Below, piece by piece: positions 5,911-12,335 of a stretch of DNA of 12,335 nt. The notes under the pieces were generated by a model. That model was not told the origin of the DNA, made no database searches, and was given only the letters and a program-made list of their open reading frames with translations. The stretch comes from JAFGQE01 sp046484775. GTDB lineage: Bacteria > Bacillota > Clostridia > DUPQ01. The position numbers and the translations under genes are program-made. Where the stretch lies: assembly GCA_046484775.1 (NCBI GenBank), contig JAWOIG010000028.1, positions 1-12,335 on the forward strand. The letters are read 5' to 3'. The stretch's first letter is position 1, and each line of letters begins with the position of its first letter.

Positions 5911-7773
5911 ATGCTTGCGGAACAACTTGAAAAGCTAGAATATATTCTCCCGGCCAATTATAGTCCATATCCACCGGTCGGCGACCGCTCTTTCTGGGAC
6001 AATACTCCGGATGAATACAAGAACAACTATATAACCGGCGCCGAAACTTTTATGGAAGCCGGATTCCCCGTTCTGAACGCCTCGGTATTCATGGAGTTTT
6101 ACCGTACCGGCAACCGATCCAATTACGAGAGCTTTTTCTCGGCTCGAAGAAAAGCCCTGAACACTGCCGTCATGGCTGAGCTTTTTGAGAACAAGGGGCG
6201 TTTCATTGATTTTATCATTGACCTGATATGGATGATCTGTGAAGAAACAACCTGGATAATTCCCGCCCACAACAACGTGGGCGGATACAAACACTCCCGC
6301 CTTCCTCTTGCGGACCATGACAGGCCGATCATAGACCTTATGGCCGCCGACACAGGGGCAGCCATAGCAACCGCACTGTATTTTTTCAAGGACATATTCG
6401 ACATGATCACTCCCCAGATATCCCACCGCGCCGAATATGAACTCAACAGAAGGCTTATCAAGGAATACCGGGATCATACCGATTATTGGTGGATGGGCTT
6501 CATGGGAGACCGGAATGAGAAACTGAACAACTGGAATCCATGGATAAACTCGAACATGCTCATCGTCCTTCTTCTGACCGGACAAAATCCTCTTGAAAGA
6601 TATTATGTTCTGAATAAAATAGCACAAAGCCTTGACCGGTATCTGGAGGATTATCCGGAGGACGGAGGATGCGACGAGGGCCCCGGTTACTGGGGCCGCG
6701 CCGGAGCCTCCATGTTCGAATGCCTGGAAATTCTTCATGAGTATACAGGGGGTTTGATTGATATCTTCAAGGAATCAAAGATAAGAAATATGTGCGGATT
6801 CATTCGGCGGGCTCACATCGACGGAGACTATTTTGTGAATTTTGCCGATGCCGCTCCGAAAGCAGCCAGCCCGTCCTCTCTCATATACAGGTTCGGCAAA
6901 CAAACCGGCGATGTTTCATCCATGGCCTTTGGAATCCGGCAGTTTCATAACGACAGGCTGAGAATTACTCCTACCGGAAGATTCGGCATCAACCGGGATA
7001 TCCGCGAATTATTGATCCGAGGCGAAATGCTTTCATCAAAACTTGATTACACACCGGAAATGAGAGTTTTTCTTGAGGACATTGAGACTTCATATATGAG
7101 AAGCGCCGCTTCGGACGGCGGCATTTTCCTTGCTGCAAAGGGAGGAAACAACCAGGAGAGTCATAATCATAACGATGTCGGTAATTTCATTGTCTTTGGA
7201 AACGGAAAGCCTTTCATAGTCGATGCCGGCGCAATGACATATACCCAAAAGACCTTCAGCCCGCAGCGTTATGAAATCTGGACAAATCAATCCCAATGGC
7301 ACAATGTGCCCGAAGTAAACGGCGTCGGGCAATCGTGCGGATATGAATACAAGGCAAGTAACACCGTATTCAAAGACTATGGGAAAATGTCCATGTTCTC
7401 AATGGATATTCAGGAAGCATATCCCCGGGAAGCTGGAATCATCAGGTGGCATCGTTCATTTTCCCTTGATGACAATACCGGGACCATCAAGGTTACCGAC
7501 GAATACAAACTAAGCAGTGAAACGAATATGATCAGACTGACCATCCTTAGTCGTCCCCGGCCCGTGATCAACGGAAATGAAATAATGCTCGAAGCCTCAG
7601 GTTCACGGATGCTGATATCAGCCGGCAATAATGTACGGGCATCATTTGAGGAGGCGTCGATGGATGATGAAAAGCTTTTGAATGACTGGGGCGGAATGCT
7701 GTACAGAATATCACTTCATATCAAAGAAGCTTCTTCATGCGGTATAATCGAAATAAAAATCAAATTATTATAA
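5911..7773 (+). CDS. heparinase II/III-like polysaccharide lyase
   Basis: A 620-residue protein with the layout of heparinase II/III family lyases: an N-terminal alpha/alpha toroid (to about residue 385) and a C-terminal beta-sandwich. Such enzymes cleave uronic-acid-containing polysaccharides by beta-elimination. Evidence: a W-IIPAHNN segment followed by PIIDLMAADT; NNWNPWINSN at 206-215; DEGPGYW with Tyr260, a candidate catalytic tyrosine; SHNHNDVGNF with His418 and His420, the best-conserved family block; and WHNVPEVNG with His464. AAGGAG at 5899-5904 supports the ATG at 5911. No signal peptide is visible, so it probably acts in the cytoplasm on imported oligosaccharides. The next gene begins 14 bases downstream and shares its transcript. 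The exact substrate (heparan, alginate, another uronide) cannot be read from the sequence. Confidence 0.85.
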   Translation: MLAEQLEKLEYILPANYSPYPPVGDRSFWDNTPDEYKNNYITGAETFMEAGFPVLNASVFMEFYRTGNRSNYESFFSARRKALNTAVMAELFENKGRFIDFIIDLIWMICEETTWIIPAHNNVGGYKHSRLPLADHDRPIIDLMAADTGAAIATALYFFKDIFDMITPQISHRAEYELNRRLIKEYRDHTDYWWMGFMGDRNEKLNNWNPWINSNMLIVLLLTGQNPLERYYVLNKIAQSLDRYLEDYPEDGGCDEGPGYWGRAGASMFECLEILHEYTGGLIDIFKESKIRNMCGFIRRAHIDGDYFVNFADAAPKAASPSSLIYRFGKQTGDVSSMAFGIRQFHNDRLRITPTGRFGINRDIRELLIRGEMLSSKLDYTPEMRVFLEDIETSYMRSAASDGGIFLAAKGGNNQESHNHNDVGNFIVFGNGKPFIVDAGAMTYTQKTFSPQRYEIWTNQSQWHNVPEVNGVGQSCGYEYKASNTVFKDYGKMSMFSMDIQEAYPREAGIIRWHRSFSLDDNTGTIKVTDEYKLSSETNMIRLTILSRPRPVINGNEIMLEASGSRMLISAGNNVRASFEEASMDDEKLLNDWGGMLYRISLHIKEASSCGIIEIKIKLL

Positions 7774-7787
7774 AGCGGGGGTAGAAA

Positions 7788-9455
7788 ATGAAAAGCCATT
7801 ATAGGAAATTACTGGAGATCGCCGACAGAGGCGTGGAAAAGACCCTTAAAAGACAGTGCCTTGATGCAATGGATCCCGAGTACGGCGGTTTTCCCGAGAT
7901 GCGCAAAGGGTTTTCGGAACCAGCGAACGTAATCGGCACCGCGGTCAACCTGGCAGTCATGTACTACAATGAGGATTCAAAGCATCACCTCGACAGCCGT
8001 TTACTGAATGCCGCAGGCCTTGCCATGGACTATGGCCTGAAAAAACAGCACGAGGATGGCACCATCGATCTTGTGGAAACCAATTTTCACTGTGCATCGA
8101 CAATCGGTTTCTCAATTCAGGGCGTCGTGCCCGGATACCGTGTAATCAAGAAATACAGCAGCCACTCCCCTTTGGAAGACGAATTTCAATCAAAGGTTCT
8201 GAAATATATAGAAAAATCAGCGGATGGCATGAAGGCCGGCGGCTTCCATACGCCGAACCACAGATGGGTGCTTGCTTCCGCGCTTGCACTATGCAGCAAC
8301 GAACTTGGGCGCAAAGACCTTCTGGAGGATATCGACCTTTACCTTGATGAAGGCATAGACTGCAATGAATACGGGGAATGGACCGAACGGTCTGCGGGAA
8401 TATACAACAAGGTCAACAATGACGGTATGATAATCCTTGCGGAAGAACTGGGCAAATGGGAACTGCTCGATCATGTGGGCAGGAACCTTTATATGATGTT
8501 CACATATCTCGAACCCGACGATTCGCTTTTCACGATGAACTCGCACAGGCAGGATTTCGGGCAGCAGATGTATCCCATGCGTTATTATGAGAATTATCTG
8601 ATGACGGCGCATTATACCAAGAACAAGCATTTTGCATACATGGCGGACTATCTGTTCAATATGGTCAATGACTTTCCCAACGACGCCGGTCCCCTTGGCG
8701 CAGCCAATCTTCCCACCTGTATGCACAGATATATGCTGCATGATTTTCTGCGGGAAAATGAACTTGAGAAGGAGAACTTTGATTGGACCCATTATGAGAA
8801 ATTCTATGGCGAGTCGAATATCGTACGCAAACGCTGCGGGGATTCGATAACAACGATAATGGGCGGGAATCCGTCCTTCCTGAGATTCCAGCAGGGAAGG
8901 AATGTGGTCATGCTGCGTTACGCTGCTTCATTCTTTGGCACAGAGGGAATGTTTACCCCTGATTCAATTGCGCCCATAAATGGCGGATACAGGCTTCATT
9001 ACAGGAGCGACTGGGGATATGTCCGTCCCCTGGGGAGGCCCGACAAGCCGGTGAAGGACGGCCATACGAACATAGAGCACCGCGAACGGGTGAACATGCA
9101 GGTTTTTGACGTTGACATCGATATATATCCCATGGACGACGGCGTCAGGGTCGAACTTGATTCCAAGGGGGTTGAAGACCTGCCGTGTAAACTTGAATTG
9201 ATATTCCAGCCCGGAGGTTTCTTCGATTCGACGCAGGCGGAATTCAAGGCTTCGGAGGATCAGCATATAATGGTTAAGTTCGGCGGTTTCAAGTATATGC
9301 TGGGCAATGATATCATTGAGGTGGATGGAGCCTTTGCGCAAACCAACTACCATGCGGAACTGAGGGGTTCGCTGCCCCCGGTGCCAAAATCATTCACCGT
9401 TTATTTCACGGGGTGGTCTCCGACAAAACGCACGATATTAATAAAAGGCAAATAA
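7788..9455 (+). CDS. uncharacterised protein, probable alpha/alpha-toroid carbohydrate-active enzyme
   Basis: I do not recognise a named family. The 555 residues look like a helical N-terminal domain (about 1-340) followed by a beta-rich C-terminal domain (about 360-555), the same layout as toroid polysaccharide lyases. Conserved-looking polar clusters that could form an active site are TNFHC (98-102), TPNHRW (Asn157, His158, Arg159), EWTERSAGIYN (Glu200, Arg201, Tyr206), and the NSHRQDFGQQ segment near 245. The TPNHRW and GIYN blocks faintly recall the Asn/His/Tyr/Arg groups of PL8-type lyases; this is inference from pattern only. No signal peptide is seen. GGGGG at 7777-7781 precedes the ATG. 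It is the second gene of the lyase operon and ends at the bidirectional terminator. A second lyase, or a hydrolase acting on the lyase product, are both possible. Confidence 0.72.
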   Translation: MKSHYRKLLEIADRGVEKTLKRQCLDAMDPEYGGFPEMRKGFSEPANVIGTAVNLAVMYYNEDSKHHLDSRLLNAAGLAMDYGLKKQHEDGTIDLVETNFHCASTIGFSIQGVVPGYRVIKKYSSHSPLEDEFQSKVLKYIEKSADGMKAGGFHTPNHRWVLASALALCSNELGRKDLLEDIDLYLDEGIDCNEYGEWTERSAGIYNKVNNDGMIILAEELGKWELLDHVGRNLYMMFTYLEPDDSLFTMNSHRQDFGQQMYPMRYYENYLMTAHYTKNKHFAYMADYLFNMVNDFPNDAGPLGAANLPTCMHRYMLHDFLRENELEKENFDWTHYEKFYGESNIVRKRCGDSITTIMGGNPSFLRFQQGRNVVMLRYAASFFGTEGMFTPDSIAPINGGYRLHYRSDWGYVRPLGRPDKPVKDGHTNIEHRERVNMQVFDVDIDIYPMDDGVRVELDSKGVEDLPCKLELIFQPGGFFDSTQAEFKASEDQHIMVKFGGFKYMLGNDIIEVDGAFAQTNYHAELRGSLPPVPKSFTVYFTGWSPTKRTILIKGK

Positions 9456-9481
9456 AAAAAGGGGCTGAAAAGCCCCTTTTT
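9454..9481. terminator. bidirectional intrinsic terminator between convergent genes
   Basis: GGGGCT (9461-9466) and AGCCCC (9471-9476) form a perfect stem with a GAAA tetraloop. There is a T-tract at 9477-9481 and an A-tract at 9454-9460, so the structure terminates on both strands. It serves the lyase operon on the plus strand and the RNA helicase gene on the minus strand. Confidence 0.95.
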
Positions 9482-9500
9482 AAATGTTTTTACGTCAGTC

Positions 9501-11087
9501 TCAGGCTTTTGCAGGCTCTATGCTTATCCTGTTGCCCTTGATCTGGCTGTTCTTCATTATCTCAAGGACTTGCCTTGCATTCTCCCTCGGCACTTCCACG
9601 AATGTAAATTTGTCAAAAATGTCTATGGTTCCTATCAACTTACCATGCATTCCCGTTTCACCGGCAATTGCGCCTACAATATCCCCTGGCCGAATCTGTT
9701 GATTCCTTCCAATGTTTATGAAAAGCCTCACCATTCCGGGTTCCCCGCCGGAATTTTCAAATTCCGAATCGTCCATTTCCCGGGATGGGGCAGAAGCGTT
9801 TCCGATTGAAATTTTAATCATTGCTGCGGCTATGTCGACCGACGAGTACCCTGTCTCCATCAGCTTGTCCACAATCCGCATGTGTGATTCCAATCCTCCG
9901 CCGTCAAGGACTTCCCTTACCTGCTCAACAAACTTGTTGTTCTTGGTTTCCTCAACATCGCTGCCGGTGGGAAGCTCCATGAACTTTATCTTGGCATTCG
10001 TATAGCTCTGTATGTCCTGAAGCTCCTTCAGCTGCTTCCTGCCTGAAACGAATGTAAATGAGATTCCGGTCTTCCCGGCCCTTCCGGTTCTTCCTATCCT
10101 GTGTACATAATATTCTTCATCCTGGGGAATATCGTAATTGAAAACTATCTCAATATCCTCGACATCGATTCCACGCGCGGCCACATCGGTTGCCACCAGC
10201 GTTTCTATCTTGCCCTTTCTGAACGCCTCCATTACCTTTGTCCTGTTGGGCTGCCTCATGTCGCCATGAAGCCCGTCCGCCATATATCCCCTTTGCTGAA
10301 GCTCCTCGACAAGCTCGTCGACCATTTTCTTGGTATTGCAGAACACAAGTGAAAGCCTCGGGTCATAGACGTCAATCAGCCGGGTGAGAGCCTCGAGCTT
10401 CATGGCCCGGGGGACCTCGCAGTAATACTGTTCGGTTTCCGCTACCGTTAGTTTATTATGAACCACCTTTATGAATTCTGGATTCCTTTGGTACTTATGC
10501 GTTATTGCGAGTATTGTCTTTGACATTGTCGCCGAGAACAGGATGGTCTGCCTTTCCTCGGGGACTTCCGTCAGTATGGTTTCTATGTCTTCCCTGAATC
10601 CCATGTTCAGCATTTCATCCGCTTCATCCAGGACTATCATCTTAAGCTCGCCGAGTCTGAGGGTCCTGCGCCTCATATGATCCATTATTCTGCCGGGCGT
10701 TCCGATTATTATCTGCGCGCCCTGCTTGAGCAGCTTTATCTGCCTGTCGATAGGTTGTCCGCCATATATGGGAATGACCCTTACACCATCGATGTACTTT
10801 GTCAACCTCTGTATTTCACCGGCGGCCTGCACGGCAAGCTCCCTTGTGGGACAAAGCACCAGCACCTGGGGCATCTTGTTCTCGGGATCCAGCAATTCAA
10901 GCGCCGGAATTCCAAATGCCACTGTTTTCCCGGTACCGGTCTGCGAGTGCCCCGTTACGTCTTTTCCTGCCATTATCGGCGGTATGGTTGCCGTTTGTAT
11001 TGCCGTTGCTTCCTCAAACCCCATGTCTTCAATCGCACGGAGTATTCTTGCGGACAGGTTCATGTCCGTAAATTTCTTCTTTTCCAT
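9501..11087 (-). CDS. DEAD-box ATP-dependent RNA helicase (DeaD/CshA type) with DbpA-like RNA-binding domain
   Basis: A 528-residue cytoplasmic RNA helicase that remodels structured RNA in ribosome assembly, mRNA decay or cold adaptation. All core motifs are intact: Q motif (Phe6, Gln31), Walker A SQTGTGKT at 48-55, PTREL at 80-84, GG at 109-110, TPGR at 130-133, DEAD at 154-157, SAT at 185-187, DVAARGID in the second RecA domain and HRIGRTGR at 329-336. A linker follows, and the last 75 or so residues (VRLFINIGRNQQI to IEPAKA) form a DbpA-type RNA-binding domain. Length and layout fit DeaD/CshA; I give no symbol because paralogues are common. The ATG follows AAGGAA (11093-11098). Its 3' end shares the bidirectional terminator. 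The leader of about 80 bases is fairly long, which would fit post-transcriptional control. Confidence 0.93.
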   Translation of the reverse strand: MEKKKFTDMNLSARILRAIEDMGFEEATAIQTATIPPIMAGKDVTGHSQTGTGKTVAFGIPALELLDPENKMPQVLVLCPTRELAVQAAGEIQRLTKYIDGVRVIPIYGGQPIDRQIKLLKQGAQIIIGTPGRIMDHMRRRTLRLGELKMIVLDEADEMLNMGFREDIETILTEVPEERQTILFSATMSKTILAITHKYQRNPEFIKVVHNKLTVAETEQYYCEVPRAMKLEALTRLIDVYDPRLSLVFCNTKKMVDELVEELQQRGYMADGLHGDMRQPNRTKVMEAFRKGKIETLVATDVAARGIDVEDIEIVFNYDIPQDEEYYVHRIGRTGRAGKTGISFTFVSGRKQLKELQDIQSYTNAKIKFMELPTGSDVEETKNNKFVEQVREVLDGGGLESHMRIVDKLMETGYSSVDIAAAMIKISIGNASAPSREMDDSEFENSGGEPGMVRLFINIGRNQQIRPGDIVGAIAGETGMHGKLIGTIDIFDKFTFVEVPRENARQVLEIMKNSQIKGNRISIEPAKA

Positions 11088-11172
11088 TCAGGTTCCTTTA
11101 TTCTTTTATTGCTCGGTTTGTTATATATAGATATGAATGATTACATTGCTTATATTACAATCAGGCCTTGAT

Positions 11173-11200
11173 ATCATACCACAAAAATTTCAAAAAGCAA
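11173..11200 (-). promoter_or_regulatory. putative promoter of the RNA helicase gene
   Basis: On the minus strand, TTGCTT (11200-11195) and an extended -10 box TGGTATGAT (hexamer 11178-11173) are separated by 16 bases. Transcription would start near 11166, about 80 bases before the helicase ATG. The -35 box lies inside the hairpin at 11192-11216. Confidence 0.5.
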
Positions 11201-11216
11201 CATTTTTCTGCTTTTT
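11192..11216 (-). terminator. AT-rich hairpin downstream of the HAD gene
   Basis: AAAAAGCA (11192-11199) and TGCTTTTT (11209-11216) are exact reverse complements around a 9-base loop. It could end transcription from the HAD/DUF4015 unit before the helicase promoter. The stem is AT-rich and the T-tail is interrupted, so strength is doubtful. Confidence 0.4.
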
Positions 11217-11230
11217 CATAAACCAGCCAT

Positions 11231-11252
11231 CTGCAGGAACATTCCGCTGCAG
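11231..11252. repeat. interrupted inverted repeat between HAD and helicase genes
   Basis: CTGCA at 11231-11235 and TGCAG at 11248-11252 form an outer stem; GGA and TCC form a short inner stem. It lies 44 bases beyond the HAD stop codon. It has no T-tail, so a structured 3' end is more likely than a terminator. Apart from this, the promoter and the hairpin above, the 209-base gap (11088-11296) shows nothing. Confidence 0.35.
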
Positions 11253-11296
11253 GCAATACGAATGTTTGATGAGATTGAATCCGTTCAAGCCGGAGG

Positions 11297-11983
11297 CTAT
11301 GTCTTCATCCTGCTTTTTTTCCATTCGGTTATGATATCATATGCCTGCTGGATGTTATCGACGACAAATCCGGCGCCTGCGGCGATCAGCTCTTCCCTTG
11401 GGAATGCCGTCGTTATTCCTATCGATTCCATTCCTGCCGCCCCCGCTGCCTTTATTCCGCTGACAGCATCCTCAAGCACAATGCAATCCTTTGGAGCAAC
11501 ACACAGTTTCTCCGCAGCTTTCAGAAAGATCTCGGGATGAGGTTTTTTATTGATTACATCGCTTCCCGTTACAATAGCATGGAAAAACCCGTCCTCAAGG
11601 CCTATGCAGGCCAGGTTCGTCCTGACTTTGATCATATCCGCAGCGGATGCGACTGCCATTTTTATCCCGCTGCGCCTTACCTCGCGAAGCATCCGGGGAA
11701 CATCAGGATAAACAAAAACCAGCTCCCTGGCATTCTCCACATAGAGCATATATGCGTAATCCTTCATTTCCTTTTTGTATTCAAGTCCGTGCTTGCGGGC
11801 GACCCCGCCTATGAAGGCGTCCTCCCCCATGCCTGTGAACTCGACGAAATCTTCCTTTCCGGGGTTGATTCCGTAGCGTTTCAATGATTCGATGGATGTC
11901 GTTTTCATAGCATCCTCGGAATCAACAAGCACTCCGTCCATGTCAAAAATGACACCAAGTTTACTTTTATAAATTTCTTGCAA
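11297..11983 (-). CDS. HAD-superfamily phosphatase / beta-phosphoglucomutase-like
   Basis: A 228-residue haloacid dehalogenase enzyme of the beta-PGM/phosphatase subfamily, acting on small sugar phosphates in the cytoplasm. Motifs: nucleophile Asp14 and acid/base Asp16 in FDMDGVLVDSE; a helical cap (about 20-90); motif II Ser113 in VASAA; motif III Lys147 in KKPHPEIFLKAA; and Glu171-Asp172 in VLEDAVSGIKAA. The C-cap and length are normal. It starts at TTG (11983), supported by GGGAGG six bases upstream; there is no ATG that keeps the first motif. The upstream DUF4015 gene ends 11 bases before, so the two are probably co-translated, linking it to sugar use. Isomerase versus phosphatase cannot be decided from sequence alone. 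It ends with TAG. Confidence 0.87.
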   Translation of the reverse strand: MQEIYKSKLGVIFDMDGVLVDSEDAMKTTSIESLKRYGINPGKEDFVEFTGMGEDAFIGGVARKHGLEYKKEMKDYAYMLYVENARELVFVYPDVPRMLREVRRSGIKMAVASAADMIKVRTNLACIGLEDGFFHAIVTGSDVINKKPHPEIFLKAAEKLCVAPKDCIVLEDAVSGIKAAGAAGMESIGITTAFPREELIAAGAGFVVDNIQQAYDIITEWKKSRMKT

Positions 11984-11989
11984 TCAAAG

Positions 11990-11995
11990 CCTCCC
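11990..11995 (-). promoter_or_regulatory. ribosome binding site supporting the TTG start of the HAD gene
   Basis: GGGAGG on the minus strand with a 6-base spacer before TTG at 11983. Its first base is the last base of the upstream TAG stop codon, an arrangement that favours translational coupling. Confidence 0.85.
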
Positions 11996-12335
11996 TACTC
12001 GCTGTAAAATAAATCCGTGGTATAGGAAGGACTGGAGTCCCAGAATATCCATGAATCATACCCGGCATCGTATACCGCCTGAATCTGCAGCCTGAATTTT
12101 TCCGCGTCATACTCGGTCCAATAGCCGTTTGGCAGATATGACGCCGTAAATCCCTGCAGGAACGGCCTCATAATCGCCTTATGGTCCTCTGCACTTTCAA
12201 TCTTTTTCCTTGCCATGACCAGGGTATCATACACAACCCCATAAGGTTCAAGGTCGGGCTTTTCGTAAAGATTTCCGTTGATTATCGAGCCGACTCCGTT
12301 GCCCATGGTTGAGTTCGAGGAATTCGCATAGTGCG
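11995..12335 (-). CDS. putative glycoside hydrolase, DUF4015 type, C-terminal part (5' end outside window)
   Basis: The frame is open to the window edge, giving 112 visible C-terminal residues that end with TAG. The pattern fits the end of DUF4015 (COG1306) TIM-barrel putative glycosidases: a LEPYGVVYDTLVMA helix, a MRPFLQGFTASYLPNGYW strand and loop, a QIQAVYDAGYDSWIFWDSS segment and a closing SYTTDLF element. Family members are a few hundred residues long, so most of the protein, including the catalytic residues, lies outside. The methionine at 12306 is only an internal codon. Substrate is unknown. It is the upstream partner of the HAD gene and overlaps its ribosome binding site. Confidence 0.72.
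   Translation of the reverse strand, partial: HYANSSNSTMGNGVGSIINGNLYEKPDLEPYGVVYDTLVMARKKIESAEDHKAIMRPFLQGFTASYLPNGYWTEYDAEKFRLQIQAVYDAGYDSWIFWDSSPSYTTDLFYSE

Noticed and set aside
5935..6738. Antisense frame of 267 codons opposite the lyase gene
   Set aside because: The plus strand encodes clear heparinase II/III motifs throughout, and the minus frame shows no family pattern or start signal.
10677..11171. Plus-strand frame of 164 codons opposite the helicase
   Set aside because: It lies over the conserved helicase motifs on the minus strand and reads as low-complexity, Cys/Tyr-rich sequence with no ribosome binding site.

Overview
The window looks like a chromosomal stretch from a Gram-positive, Clostridia-like Firmicute. 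The evidence is a T-box leader with the usual conserved elements, strong GGAGG-type ribosome binding sites (one with a TTG start), factor-independent terminators, and short intergenic gaps. No phage, transposon, CRISPR or tRNA gene was seen. All three stop codons are used normally (TAA at 2728, 7773 and 9455; TAG for the two leftmost-reading genes at the right end; TGA elsewhere).

Layout. Positions 1-999 (+) hold the C-terminal part of a DUF4091/GH123-like protein. Positions 1000-1327 hold a promoter and a cysteine-specific T-box riboswitch that controls cysS (1328-2728) and, 10 bases further on, an unusual nitrilase-GDPD fusion protein (2739-4319). The cysS frame is full length with all active-site motifs, but an in-frame TAA at codon 89 interrupts it. 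A GT-C membrane glycosyltransferase (4285-5763, -) converges on the fusion gene and overlaps it by 35 bases. A divergent intergenic region (5764-5910) with a perfect 8-base inverted repeat separates it from a two-gene unit (+): a heparinase II/III-like lyase (5911-7773) and an unrecognised protein that looks like an alpha/alpha-toroid enzyme (7788-9455). A perfect bidirectional terminator (9454-9481) closes this unit and also the convergent DEAD-box RNA helicase gene (9501-11087, -). The right end carries a HAD phosphatase/beta-phosphoglucomutase-like gene (11297-11983, -), coupled to the C-terminal part of a DUF4015-type putative glycoside hydrolase (11995-12335, -).

How the genes fit together. 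Housekeeping translation and RNA genes (cysS, helicase) are interleaved with carbohydrate-active genes: two glycoside-hydrolase-like fragments, a lyase, a toroid protein, a sugar-phosphate HAD enzyme and a lipid-linked-sugar glycosyltransferase. This suggests a saccharolytic anaerobe. The lyase and toroid protein lack visible signal peptides, so they probably act on imported oligosaccharides; their transporters are not in this window. The two points most worth checking are the nonsense codon in cysS and the T-box-controlled nitrilase-GDPD fusion, whose GDPD half appears to have lost one metal-binding glutamate.
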